Assembly (NCBI GenBank): GCA_019787685.1 | Contig: JAHNUO010000015.1 | Location: 868,001 to 932,000, forward strand | Length of the DNA stretch: 64,000 bases | Source: Chiua virens | Taxonomy: Eukaryota; Basidiomycota; Agaricomycetes; Boletales; Boletaceae | Reading direction: 5' to 3' | In this document: piece by piece, positions 22,155 through 33,250 of the stretch | Numbering within the stretch: the first letter of the stretch is position 1 | Layout of the letters: the number at the start of each line of letters is the position of its first letter | Notes under the pieces: model-generated | Seen by the model: the letters and a program-made list of their open reading frames with translations, nothing else | The model's database searches: none | Told to the model about the DNA's origin: nothing | Program-made: the position numbers and the translations under genes

Positions 22155-22800
22155 TGGCGTCCTCATCACACCCCCGAGTTTGACTTAACCAAAGCCAAAG
22201 ACCACGTTGGGGACAACAAAGTACGGTCGGACTCCGATCCTGACTATCTATGCATAGGCGCACGAAGTTTAATTGAGCTTCTTTTGCTTCATTCGGAGCC
22301 ACTGATATTCAATTCAAGGTTCGGAGCGTTCCGATGCGCAAACTTTGTTCAAGGTCTACCTCTCCATTGTGATTCATTATGTATCGGTCTAGGCCCAACG
22401 TCAAACTGTACGTGGTTGTACGACGGGCTCAGGCAACGTAAACGTGTCACCGTACAGTATCAATCTCCACGGCCGTCTTCCACGAGCTCGCATCGTCGTG
22501 CTTGTTCGTCCATTCCCCACCCCACCCACCCTGATAATTTGAGTATGATCCATGCACGGACGTCTCCGAGCGTGTGTACATAGGCAAACACGCGTTCGCG
22601 CTAAATAAATGTAGGAAAGGAGCCCACCGTTAATTCCCATGCAATAAAATTATAGTAGGAGAGCCTCGTCCAGTGCAAACAAGGCTGAGGCAAGTCAAAT
22701 GAGATTCAGATTTTAATCTCAACGTGATGGGCAGGTCGTGTACATGAGCTTCATACCATGCTTGTGGACATCTCGGCCTCCTAGTATGCGTCACGAAGTA
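22155..22800 (-). pseudogene. Alpha-glucosidase (GH13) gene remnant, internally deleted
   Basis: Bases 22440-22600 on the minus strand encode ERVFAYVHTLGDVRAW and a GMDE..ARRCELVEDG segment, matching the C-terminus of the intact gene at 48237-51758. Downstream noncoding words are also shared with 47750-48100 (TTGAGCTTCTTT, TATTCAATTCAAGG, CTCTCCATTGTGATTCA). Bases 22620-22780 resemble 51175-51375, the 5' part of that gene (GTACATGAGCTTCATACCA). The middle of the gene is missing. This is a relic, not a gene. Confidence 0.75.
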
Positions 22801-22904
22801 CTCATCGTGACCGATGCTGCTAACTTGTCACTTTCTTTGCCCTACAAATGATAAATATTATCACCCGCCAGTGGAACGACTCGGACACCGTGACGGCTTC
22901 ACAA

Positions 22905-23172
22905 CCTACCAAATACTGAGTTTCGAAAGCCTGTTGTCGCTAAAAACACACGATTGTTTCTACTTGGATCTTAGGGCTCTGCAACCATTCGAAGGCGTTC
23001 GTTATCTTTGGTCGTCGATACTTGCCCCCTTACTATAGTGTACTGCGTTATCAAATAAGCGAGGTTCGTAAGGTCACTGGATGATCTCGATGCAGCTCCG
23101 TGAACCCGGGATGACGACTTGGCACTACTTGTGCGGTTTCTGATCGAACTCTAAAGTGCCAGTGGTTACATG
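22905..23172 (+). repeat. 3' flank block (third copy) next to HNH gene B
   Basis: It carries GATCTTAGGGCTCTGCAACC, TTCGAAGGCGTTCGTTATCT and GATCTCGATGCAGCTCCGTG, shared with 18550-18600, 38270-38410 and 43503-43530. It is nearly identical to the copy before HNH C. Only the end of the glycopeptide flank is present here; the glycopeptide coding part is gone. Confidence 0.8.
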
Positions 23173-24564
23173 CTACGAACTGGACTCTTCTACTGACTGC
23201 AGCCACTTTTGAATATTTTCGTTGTGGTCAATTTCTGCGTCATTCCTGACAGATTGCCTCCTTTTCCCCTCTCTCGCTGCTCGCAACCACAACGTCATGA
23301 CAACGTCAAACGCGTCTGAAAAAGTCCCCTGATTGGCTGCGTCGATAGCTCGTGTTTTCTTCTTTCCACTCCGTAGGTCATATCGACCCGTACCAGCTGA
23401 TGACGGACCCGCAGCGCTTTTAGTTTTCCCCGATGCACCTTTGCCTCTTCCTCTGTCTTTTCTCTTTCTCTTACCCTTTCCTTCGTCTTCGTCTTTTCCT
23501 TTGCTGCCACCTCCATAATAAGAATGCCCCGCAACCGTCCGGACACGATCAAGAAAAGCTTGTGGACCCCAGGCCCGCACAGCTGCGGTACCATAGCGAA
23601 GGTCGACAATAATGGCAGGTGGCCAGAGACTCATATCTTCTGGCTGTCGTGCATCAGTATTGTGAGGACTGGCATTTCTCACCACAGTGCCAACCCGATC
23701 TGGCCGAACATGCTGTAAGGTAAGGCGAGTTTCGGGATGGGCTGTAGGCAGTGGCTGATGACTGTACGGAACATCCTCCACTCCCAAAGCAAAGTTTGGT
23801 GTCTATTTAATAAGATGCTTGAGTTGCATGAAATATACAAGAATGACAGCAGATAACAAACTTTCAAGAATGCTATGTCGCCCCTATCAAGCGACCGATG
23901 GAAGCCATTATGAAGTAGGATGCCATTCCGAGCATCATTGATGTCAACAACCAGGTCCATGCCATGATTGTACATTTGACCTCGGTGATCAAAGAGTTTT
24001 GACATGTACTAAGTTGAAGGGTCAGAGCCTGGTATCAATTGATAGATCATTTAAGAAAACGCACATCATCTCCCTTTAAATGAGGGATAAGGTGGCATGC
24101 TGCACATTGGTGTTCAAAATCGCCAGTGAGCACACAGGTCCCATCACGATTGACTACTTCTCTTGTGAAATTCTGTCTCCCAGTTGAGAACTGCGATGAG
24201 TCCGTTATCATTGTCCTGTCATCAACGGCATCGACATCGATGAGGTGGGGATCACCTGAAAAGATCTGAATCCAAAACATCATTGGATCTAGGAGTCAAG
24301 CTTACTGTTTGAAATAAAATAGTAAGAATGGGGTTCTATTTGTGCCGTGTAGTCGTTGAGCTCTGCTCCGCCCTCGGTTTTGGAGAGATACCCCTGTTGT
24401 CTGTAGATGGCAAAACCAAGAAACCTGAGCCACTTGAGAGGGCTGTTTGAAAAGGTTGTACATTCATCAAGTGGGATGGATAACGCGACCTCGCTACGAT
24501 TGCCGATAGCCAGCAGTAGCTTGACTTGGCTAGGGGGCTCGGACTCGGACTCGGACACGTGCAT
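23173..24564 (-). CDS. HNH endonuclease-like protein, copy B (408 aa)
   Basis: Four exons join in frame: 24564-24306, 24255-24065, 24008-23862 and 23802-23173 (1227 nt). The N-terminal domain (residues ~1-100; VKLLLAIGNRSEVALSIPL, KWLRFLGFAIY) is of unknown function. Residues ~115-225 form an HNH_2-type nuclease-like fold: NRDGTCVLTGDF, CAACHLIPHLKGDD (catalytic-type His), then INDARNGILLHNGFHRSLD (Asn and second His) and AFLKTPNFALG. A C-terminal region follows (PPAIIVDLRYG, QAFLDRVRTVAGHSYYGG), then a basic Lys/Gly/Arg/Glu linker (~30 residues), RYDLRSGKKKTRAI, and a conserved C-terminal tail ENIQKWLQSVEESSS. Nuclease activity is inferred from the fold. The family is widespread in Agaricomycetes and its role is unknown. 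Copy C is its closest relative. Confidence 0.85.
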
Positions 24565-25179
24565 GATGTAAACAACTTTGAAGTGTGTGAACGGCTTACT
24601 TATACGAAGCTGTTGATAAACCCATGGACAGGAGAAATATTATATAATAAATACTTCCAAATGAAGCAATCTATTCACACACATCACGTGATTCGATGGT
24701 ATTATATAGCTCTTCTGCTGGCAGTCAGGAAGTTGCAAACGTGGCGCGGTTTGACGAAATGCTCATGTTCACTTACAATAGGATATCAGTATGGAGAATA
24801 CAGATGAAATGGAATGTCTGTGTTTACCAACCAGTGCATGCGTGATAGCTACGATTGCGTGTCGTGTCCAGGAAGTTCTCGATAGCAAGGTGTTCCCTCT
24901 GACTCGTTATGGAAATGCTTGCACGATCCAGCGACCGAGGTTCGCGCCGAGTCAACACAAATCAGATGGTTCCGGGGTCACTGACTTTGATCACATTCAC
25001 TGCCTGCATTCAAAGACCACGGACACCAAATCATACCATTCCCCAGATACGAATACATCAAACGAAAGCATACACAGGAGATAATACATAGCAAAACTTT
25101 CACCTAACCTTGACCGTACATCATCACACAAACGTCGTGTCGTTCATTCTCACCCAATGTCGCACGTGGGCCTTGCTGT
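24565..25179. other. Intergenic; duplicated promoter of HNH copy B
   Basis: The first ~100 bp (through GAGAAATATTATATAATAAATAC) are shared with the region upstream of HNH copy C (39857-39970), so the duplication includes the promoter. A TATATAATAA run at 24639-24648 may be a core promoter. Beyond ~24680 the copies diverge and nothing is recognised. Confidence 0.5.
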
Positions 25180-27107
25180 TTAGCAGGCACCGTCGAGGGT
25201 CCAGGCACCAGATGAGCCTTGGGTATCATGTTAGAACCACTCAACTAACCGTCCAAAGCAAAGCCGCTTACCTCCCGGCGTCTCTGCCTGGTTCCATTGG
25301 TTCGCCGTCCAGAGATCGCCACTGCGGACGTAGAGTCAGCATCCTCGGCGTCCAACACTGAACGTGCCACTCACCCATACGTGACTTGCTCTCCACTCGT
25401 GTACTAGAATGAAGCGGATTGAGTCCATCTACATTACACGAACGCGTGCGGTGCATCGACTCACGGCAACATTGTTCGCCCAGGCAGCCACACCTGAGCA
25501 GCTTTCCCCAGAAGACGTCGTCGTGGTCGTCCCGGTGGGTGCCGTTGTCATCGGGGCTGTTGTCGTGGCCAGTGCTGGCGTGCCAGAGACAGGCCAGGTA
25601 CTCCCGCGGACCGTCTCGATCCAAGACGACGTCACATCAGGGTACTGCCGCACATCAATCACATGTCGACAACGGAAGCAGGCGACTCACTTGCCAGACC
25701 ATCACACCGGCGTCTGCAGTGCGTCAGGGTGCAGGTTTGGGAGATGAGAATGTGTGGCTTACCTCAGCCTTGTCCAGCAGCCTGAGCCATGCAGGTCGCA
25801 AGCGTGGATGGGTCAATGTAGCCGTTGCTGGCGTCCGAACTCGTTCCAGGCTTACCGATGGCGAGTTTGTCGAGCGACACGCCGTTAGCGGCGATCTGGA
25901 ATAGCGCCGTTTCAGGCCATGCGGACGAAGAAGTCGTCAACAGTCCTGCACAGGTCGTGTATTCCGTTGCTCCTTCTGTAATCGAGGGGAAAAAAGATGG
26001 TCAAATTTCCTGCTAGGAATTGCCTAATGAGATTGCTCACGGTTATAGAACTGAGAGATCGCCCCGTGAATCAATGATCATCGTCTACAGAAGCAACCAT
26101 GACACACACTTGGACGTTGTACTGCAGAAATAGTCAGTCAATTTCTTGGACATGGAAATTGACATTGCTCACCCAGTCGATCATAGAACCAACGCTCTGG
26201 TCGACCGCGAGGTATCCTCCTCCGGTCCACATGGAAGGAGAGAACCTTATTCCCATTCAGCTTACCGATCCTGGGATAAATCGGAGATTGCGCTCACCAA
26301 GGCGCCACAGCTATGAGGCACATGTCAGATCTTATCAATCTAATCCTCGAGAACTGACTCACGGGCATGAGTGAGGATATACTCTCCCTGGGGAAGCTGT
26401 GCACGGAGTTGCTGAGTGAAGCTAATGAGCCACGTCTCGGCATCACCTCCTCCACTATTGAATGCGGTAAAGTCCTATTCCCGATATCCAATAAACGACG
26501 ACGAGCATGAAAGAACCCTGAGAGATTTCACCTCATAGTCGACATCAATACCATTGACACCGTATTCGGTGACCCAAGCGGCCATGGTGTTAGCAGTCAT
26601 CACTGCGTTGTACCCCGATGATGTCGGAGTCTCGGTGGACCCGAAAGCGGAAACAATCAGGGAGATACCGGCAGCACTATATTCCGACAAATAGGAAGAA
26701 CGCTGGGAAGCAGTAAGTTCCTGCCAATTCTGAGCCTCGTCGACGGAGCCCGAGGCTAATAAAAAGGTGAGGGCACTGGATACATGTCAGAGACGCCACT
26801 GGGAACCGTATCTGAAGGACACTTGCAAGACATTAAATCCCTATTAGGTATGCGCATCAACATTGGTATGTTATCCCACAAATGTGTCAATGAGACGAAC
26901 CTAGAGCTGTGACGCGGACGGTAACGGGTTCAGCCACTGGTCATTGTAGGCCAAAAAGTGTGGCGCAGCAGGTGTCGATCTCTTTAAGAGGTCCCGAGCG
27001 GGGGGACTTAGCCGACGAAGCTTTTCGGCCAAAGGAACCGCTTGCAATGTTCTGAATAAGGAACTAAGGAAGATGGATGCAGTTATGCTGAAGAGAAGAG
27101 ATACCAT
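25180..27107 (-). pseudogene. GH18 chitinase with C-terminal CBM5/12 domain, two nonsense codons
   Basis: Exon 1 (27107 to ~26901) has a hydrophobic signal peptide and a pro-like segment, then APHFLAYNDQWLNPLPSASQL. Downstream exons give GFNVLQVSF, ASGSVDEAQNW, SAAGISLIVSAFGS, then the GH18 catalytic strand YGVNGIDVDYE (26545-26532), with Asp, Asp and Glu in place but Asn at the first Asp of DxxDxDxE. DFTAFN, LPQGEYILTHAPVAPW, GGGYLAVDQSVGSMIDW, YNVQFYN and GVSLDKLAIGKPG follow. After a Thr-rich linker comes a chitin-binding module (CSGVAAWANNVAYTSGEQV, GGDLWTANQWNQAETPGG) ending GAC-stop at 25182-25180. A TAG (26903-26901) stands at the end of exon 1, and a TGA (25766-25764) replaces the Trp of GQGWDAG. 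The product would be extracellular and chitin-directed if functional. Confidence 0.82.
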
Positions 27108-28017
27108 GGTTGCGAAGTAAGACTCAGGAAGAGGTACAGAGGAGCTGCGAGAGTAGCTGCTCCTCGTACGGGATTAAATACCATGGGTCCAGCTTGGGTC
27201 CAGCTGGTATTGGTCTGTTGACCTCATGGAAAACAGGAACACTTTGAACAGGAGCTGAGAATGCGCACGAGACTCGGGGCGAGTGACCCGCACTGGAACG
27301 AGGAACGATTTCTTTGGTATGGATGTAGCATGTGAGTGCAAACAGGTGGTGCGGTCCCGGAAGCAGGCCGTCGGAGAACCAAGATAGGAATTAGTCGCCA
27401 TCATACTCTCCAGCCATATGGTTAGAAGGTGTGATGACGGACTCAAAGTGCAATGTTCCTTCATCAAGAAATTTCGGTAATGCTACTCACGGGAGTCCAC
27501 GTGAGCATGCTGCGGCTCGACCGCTGAAACAGAAAGAAAGGTACACTCAAAGGGCGAGATATATAAAGACAGACACGAACGTTTAAAAGCGCCGCTGGAA
27601 AGCGGTGTATATTCTCACTACCGATCACAGGTAAACTCGGGTGCGAAGCTGAGGTGCGATAAGTCAGGAGCACCAAGATAGTGAAGATCGATCCAGCACA
27701 TTACTTATGGACCACAAAGTTTCCGCCACGTTCTGGTGATCCTCTCTATTTTAGAGCAAGTCATGCGGGAAGCAGTGTCGCCACCGACATAGTTCCGGGC
27801 CACAGGAGCGCACCTTTGGCAGACGGTAGAATCCAAACGCTACTCTTGAATGAAGTATGAGCATGCGGTGGTCTGATGAGAGAGAAAATGAGGTGTTCGT
27901 CCATACGATATGTACGCATGGTGACAGAGTCAGTTGACGATGTGAACTCCGGCTGTAACGGGACGTGAGTATGGAGTACAATTTGTACAAAAATTAATAT
28001 TGCAGTTTACATCTTGT
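27108..28017. other. Intergenic, no gene recognised
   Basis: Contains the upstream region of the GH18 gene. Only short open stretches occur, with no recognisable domain. Confidence 0.5.
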
Positions 28018-28270
28018 AAGTATGCCCGAATATACAAACATTATGCCCGAACATACAAACATCATGCCCAAACACCTCTCGCAGATGCCTGAGCACATGC
28101 ACATCATGTCCGGACATATCTACAGTAAATGTCTGGAAATAAATTTTATACCCAGAATCCAGATACACAAACATTATGTCCAGACACAAATTTACACTGT
28201 GAATATGTCCAACCCATTACCTGAGTACACAAGCATTATGTCCGAAACAAAATTTACACAGTAAATATGT
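28018..28270. repeat. Degenerate tandem repeat, ~20-25-bp unit
   Basis: About ten loosely spaced copies of a word like ACAAACATTATGCCCGAACA occur, with diverged forms (ATCATGTCCGGACATAT, ATTATGTCCAGACACAA). Spacing is irregular and identity falls toward the right, so it is an old minisatellite. It lies just downstream of the stop of the 28304-30075 gene. Confidence 0.75.
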
Positions 28271-28303
28271 CTCTCAAAGTACATAGGTTGATAGATGCTA
28301 TAG

Positions 28304-30075
28304 TCAACCCAAGCTGCCCCCATCAAACTCAAGATGGAACCCTCCAGCCTTGATTGCTGTATCATATGCTTCCTTGATATGTGTGGAAAAATTGATCGCC
28401 ACCCCTTGGCGAAGAGTTCCTGGCCTAGAGTGGGTCGTTCCATGCTTGTATCCAGGTCGTATTGCCTAGCATTGAGGTGTTTCCATGATGTTATTAATAT
28501 AATATATAAAGAAAACCAAAAGAACTAACCATGAATGTATCAGCAGCACTCTGAACAACCACCCGAAGAGAAACATCCACAAAGTTTCCACCCAATGATT
28601 TTTCTGGGTGGGATTCATGGACATCACCTGGCTCACATTGGGTACTCCAATTCAATGCATATGGAGCATAAAGTTTATCTTTATGGATTGGACTATATAG
28701 ATGTTAGTAATGGTGAAAAATAAAAAGACAAGACTGACGCAGAGTAATTCTGCACTAGATAGGCTTCAGCAGGAGCACGTGGTGCAGTTTTGAAAGATAG
28801 AGTCCCTGAAGGAAGCTGCAGTTCGTAGCCATCATCTAAAAAAGATTAAATTCTAGTCATAGTAGGCATATTAAATATTGTATATAGACTCACCACTGTA
28901 ATCATCAAGCATAGACATATTAGGTAGGTCTGCCTCTGCTATTGCCTTGGATACACCATCAACAACTTCTTTGGGAAGATGGGCAGTCAGAAGATTCCAG
29001 GATAAAGAACAGATACCCAGAATCTTCTGATCATGTTGAGCACGCTCCTCTCCAGAAATGGTGTGCTTGATATTTCGGACCAGACCAAATACACGGGCAT
29101 GGCGTGGTCCTGCATTCCAGCCACATTGTATAAGTTTGCCAGGATGGCTGGGCTAGAAAAAATAAATAAATAAGTAGACTACATTGGTTTGATACAGAAC
29201 TTACACGGCAGCCTCTACGATCTAACACAGCCTCCTGAATAACTGTATTCACATAGCTGAGGAGCTCAGGGCAGGGAGCACAAGAGTTACGAAGTATGGC
29301 AAGCTCAACTTCACCTGCAAGAGTTGCAAGTAAGCTTTATATATATATATATAGTGTGAGCAAAGACATACCCATTTTATTGATGAAAATTGCATTTTCA
29401 TCTGGCTTGACTACATGCCATGTATTGTCTGTGTCAAGAGAAACAGTAACAACTGGCTTATTTGTATCTTGAACAAGATCTTCATTCCCAGCATCAACTA
29501 GAATGGAGTGATGTTTAAAACAACTGTCCTCCATGCGTTCACGGACAAGCAAATATGCAGCACCAGTATGGCAGATTGCCTGATAGCTTACTGGGATCTT
29601 ATGCAGACCTAGTGCATATGCCTACAGGGCCCAGGCTATTAAATCACATATAGTACACATATTAATGGTACTTACAATAGTACGCTTGAGTGTGCGAGAC
29701 CTATTAGAGGCATTTTTCTGCAATGCTCTGTAGGTTCTGATAGCCTGCCTAAGACTGGTAGTAACCAATTTATCATGCCGTCCAACCAGCAATAGAAGGG
29801 TATCAACCTAATAGAGAATTGTGTGAGCTATAATCATAAACCACTACTAGCTTACAATTGAACCCTTGGAGGACACACCACTCCTGTGGGCCATCTCTGT
29901 AATAGCAGCAGTGTGTGCTGTGTCTAGAGTGCCCTGGCCCAGAGCTTCCATTATGCCATCATTTCCTGACAGCTCTAGGAAGACTGCAAGCACTAGTTAA
30001 GCATGGATTTGGCTTGAATTGTGAGTACATACAGGTTTTTAATGCTAGAGTGTGTTCTACAGGTTGGGCTGGCAT
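28304..30075 (-). CDS. Probable 2OG-Fe(II) dioxygenase-like protein, TET/JBP-type (447 aa)
   Basis: Nine exons join in frame: 30075-30033, 29983-29856, 29807-29676, 29621-29372, 29314-29205, 29152-28894, 28835-28739, 28692-28530 and 28465-28304 (1344 nt). No frameshift or stop is seen. The N-terminal ~250 residues (GRHDKLVTTSLRQAIRTY, KIPVSYQAICHTGAAYLLV, NAGPRHARVFGLVRNI) are not recognised. The C-terminal part looks like a double-stranded beta-helix dioxygenase: HxD as IHKDK (about residues 343-345), NFVDVSLRVVVQSAADTF, then a distal His in PGYKHGTTHSRPG (about 402) followed by GVAINFSTHI. This order matches fungal TET/JBP-like 2-oxoglutarate enzymes, some of which oxidise 5-methylcytosine and which are expanded together with transposons in Agaricomycetes. 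Substrate and activity here are inference. The alternative is another 2OG oxygenase clade. Exon 2 may begin 9 nt earlier (29992). Confidence 0.7.
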
Positions 30076-30690
30076 CGTCCGAGTCTCAGGTGGGTGAGAT
30101 GCAAGCAAGGGAGGTGGTGTGCAAACAGGTTGCAGGTGAGATGGGTGGGTTGTGAATGCAGAGGGCAAGGTACAAATGGGGTGGGTGAGGCAGTGAGCAA
30201 CAGCAATCTCGGAGGTGGCTGCACAACATTGTATGCTGGGTACAGCCTGTCACAGTGTCACAGTGTCACAGCAAGGTCCCTGCTGAACAGCAGTAATAGG
30301 ATAGCATTTATTCTTTACTAGCATAGTATGTTAGCTCCCATAACCATTCACAAACCAACAAAAGAAAAGAAATATATATTGTCTAATCTAAATATATGTA
30401 TTTACATAGCGCCAGGCAGCAGGGTGCATAGCTGGCCCCACCACCACCAACACCATGCCATCAATAGCCTGGGTGTTGACCCATTAACAACACTGGCACA
30501 TAGCATGCCGGCCATACTGTCACTGTTTCCATGCCATTGTCGCCGTCAGAAGGAGAGGGGGTGGCAAAGCATGATACCTGCCCACCACCAGTGTCGCACC
30601 ATCGATGGTGTTGGGCCTGTTGGCCCACTGACAATGCTGTGCCACTGTTGTACACCCACCGTGCCATTGTCATCACAAGAAGAAAGCGGG
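30076..30690. other. Upstream region and degenerate repeats
   Basis: The first part is the presumed promoter of the dioxygenase-like gene. From about 30420 the sequence becomes rich in CCACCA/CCATTG words and contains two diverged copies of a ~130-bp segment (near 30440-30530 and 30580-30690). No gene is seen. Confidence 0.45.
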
Positions 30691-30885
30691 TGGCCTGGGC
30701 CATCATTGTCACCGCCATCATCGCCATCATCGCCATTGTCATTGTCATCGCCATTGTCGCCGTTGTTGCCACCATCGCCGTTGCCACCGTTGCCGTTGCT
30801 GTCATTGCCGTCATCATCGCTGTCGCCATTGCCGTCGTTGTCACCATCGTTGTCATCGCCATTGCCACCGCTGTCAGGACATAGA
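30691..30885. repeat. Trinucleotide-rich microsatellite (ATC/ATT/GCC/GTC)
   Basis: A run of imperfect triplets (ATCGCCATC, ATTGTCATTGTC, GCCGTTGCC) leaves all six frames open for hundreds of bases and produces long Asp/Asn/Gly, Met/Ala/Thr or Ile/Val/Ala frames. These are repeat artefacts, not genes. Confidence 0.85.
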
Positions 30886-32330
30886 GGAAAGGAGTGTCCA
30901 GACATACCACATGCCCCATCACTGTCATCAGGAAACAGGGAGGGGCAGTAGAACATGTGGTGCCATCTGCTGTCCAACAAAGGGGGGGATCGCGGAGTGT
31001 GCCGGTGCCACCATGTTGTTGATGGCATTGGCCCATCAATGGTGCTGGATTGTTGCCATGGGGCGAGACGCAGGGCAGGAGCGAAGGGAGAAAGCAAAAG
31101 CAAGAGTGGGGGCATGTCAAGGCCGAAGCAAGCAAGAGAACCATCGCAGAACCATCGGCAACAGGGACTGGAGTCGGCTACACGGTGTGGCAAGTCCTGC
31201 ACAGTAACGCAACAGGGGCCACTACCTATCACCATCGTGCAGTGAGTCCCCATTAGATAGTGCGGCCTGGTGGGGGGGGCAGGCTGCGGGGGAAAACAGC
31301 GACACCCGGGAGCATGCGGTTATGTCAGCAGGGGCACTGCCACAACCATTGGGGGCTGGCCTAATGTGAGTGCGCGCACCATCTCACCCTGTCGCCTTCG
31401 CCCTGCCCGTCCCTGTCATCCCCGCTGTTCTCACCCCACCATGTCGCTCCAACCTTGCCCTGCCGCCCTCACCTAGGCGAATGGATGGGTCCGGGTTACC
31501 CGTACCCACGCAGGTATCCGCATGCCACAGATATGTCGCCCCACCTCGTCTCATCCTCCACCTTCGCCTTGCCACCCCGCCATCGTCTCGCCACCCCCAT
31601 CCTCGTGTTTCTCGCCCCATCGCCCCATCGCCCCAGAAGCCTCACCCCACCCACACTGCGCTGTCGTCGTCGCCTTGCATGGAAACACGCAAAAGAACAC
31701 AACAACGCGTTCTTTTTCGTGTTTGCATGCGAGCACCCTGCCTGCTCGCCCTTGCTGTGTCCTCGTCCTCGTCCTCGCCCCCATGTCTCTCCCTCGCCTG
31801 CCCCATCCGAGTCTCACCCCCGTCCCCATCTCGCCGTCGCCTTCAAGGCCTCACCTTCACCCTCACCTTCACCCCCGCTTCACCACTGCCCTCGCTCTCG
31901 CATGCGAACACGAAAGGGAATGCCACCCCACCCGACGACGACACGACGTGGCGACGATGTGGCAACATGCCACATCGTCGACATGTTGTGTTCGTTTCCT
32001 CCCCTCTGCATGCCACTCACCCATGCATGACGACCGTGACGACACAACGATGCGACACGTGTTGCATCGTCGATGTCGCGTTCACCCCCGGGCCAGCCAT
32101 TCCACCTCTTACCCTCCCACCCCTCGTCTTCCCTCCCCACCTCAACCCCCACTCTTCATGCCACCTGGACACGACAACGACGCCACAACGTGCTGCGACA
32201 ACGACGCAGCACCCACTCAGCTTCTGGGACGTGATCGGGTCCTCTTCCCATGGTGAATCATTATCCATTTGTCGCTGTCGAGTGTGATCGATGTGATCGA
32301 TGTCAGTGGCTAGAAAAAAGCGTGGCCACT
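30886..32330. other. GC-rich, strand-asymmetric low-complexity region
   Basis: From about 31370 to 32260 the plus strand is pyrimidine-rich (CCTCACC, TCGCCCC words), giving long overlapping frames on both strands but no recognisable domain. Two hairpins stand out: a perfect 13-bp-arm hairpin at 31952-31980 and a near-palindrome CGATGCGACACGTGTTGCAT near 32048-32069. No gene is called. Confidence 0.5.
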
Positions 32331-32410
32331 GGCGATTCTTGTTCAAGCAGTATCAGTGAGAACCTTCCAAGGATAACACGGGCATCACTAGATCAGAGCT
32401 TGAATTATAG

Positions 32411-33091
32411 ATGGATACGATACGCGATCGCATGTCTGACTACATCAGCCAGCTTCAAGAGACGATCGTCGTCAAGACAGCCTACGCAACCCTCAAACGC
32501 ATCGACAACAGTCTCCGGCATCAGCGTCATCCTTCACCCACATCCCAAGAAACCGCTACTTTGAAGTCCTCGATGCTCCCACCATCACGTCCGGCGGCGA
32601 CCCACCCACCGTCCTTGCACGTCGACGAACCCGACTTCGTCACTTCCACACCAATCTCAAGGCTGCCTGCGACGCCCAATCCGCTCTTTCCGTCTACCCA
32701 CCCCGTGACGACTCACACCAATGCGATGCGTGCGTTGCTCCGTGCACAGGCGCGAGCGTCCGAGACGATCATCATACGGTTGAGCGAGCAGGCGTCCTTG
32801 TTTGGTCTCGTCAGGTCGCTTGGGGATCGTTTTTTGCCGTCTTTTGGAGCGGCATATGCATGAACCCTTCTGAGAGACGCTGGCAGCTGCTTCGTCGTGG
32901 ACGTGCCGTGGAATTTACCCGGAACCAGGTTCGGGCTGACTGCACCCGGAGTCAAGGTTGAGAACGCGTTGTTGTCGATGCTTCCGGAAGCGAGGTGGGA
33001 GTATCGCAGTGAACTCGGAGCCAAGGACCAGGACACGGAAGAAGCACAAATGGTGAGAATACTCAAGGAACCCAGGAATTGGGTCGACTAA
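32411..33091 (+). pseudogene. Coproporphyrinogen III oxidase pseudogene
   Basis: Pieces of the haem-pathway enzyme occur in order but in different frames. 32411-32500 resembles the N-terminal helix (IRDRMSDYISQLQETIV). Near 32550-32690 lie RNRYFEVLDAPTITSGGDPP and RHFHTNLKAACDA (the family has RYFE... and HFH..LK.ACD). Near 32875-32925 is WQLLRRGRAVEF. 32925-33091 is the clear C-terminus (TRFGLTAPGVKVENALLSML, ARWEY, ILKEPRNWV). The central part, including most of the conserved GG-TDLTP region, is deleted or scrambled. The family normally has well over 300 residues and is essential in aerobic haem synthesis, so a functional copy should exist elsewhere. Identification of the C-terminus is confident; the middle is less certain. 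Confidence 0.8.
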
Positions 33092-33250
33092 GGATAGACA
33101 GACTTTGCGAGGTACGCTTCTACAGTACCTGGTTATTATCAGAAAAAAGTGGGTCCCTCAAACTATATGCATGCAGGCACTGATCACACTTCCCAGGTAC
33201 ACATCTTGATCTGACTACAACTTGAAATACCTACAGTCTATCATCACAAA

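Noticed and set aside
30461..32346. Many long ORFs on both strands (up to 305 codons)
   Set aside because: All lie in triplet or pyrimidine-rich low-complexity DNA. Frames overlap on both strands and none shows a domain or codon-level conservation clue.
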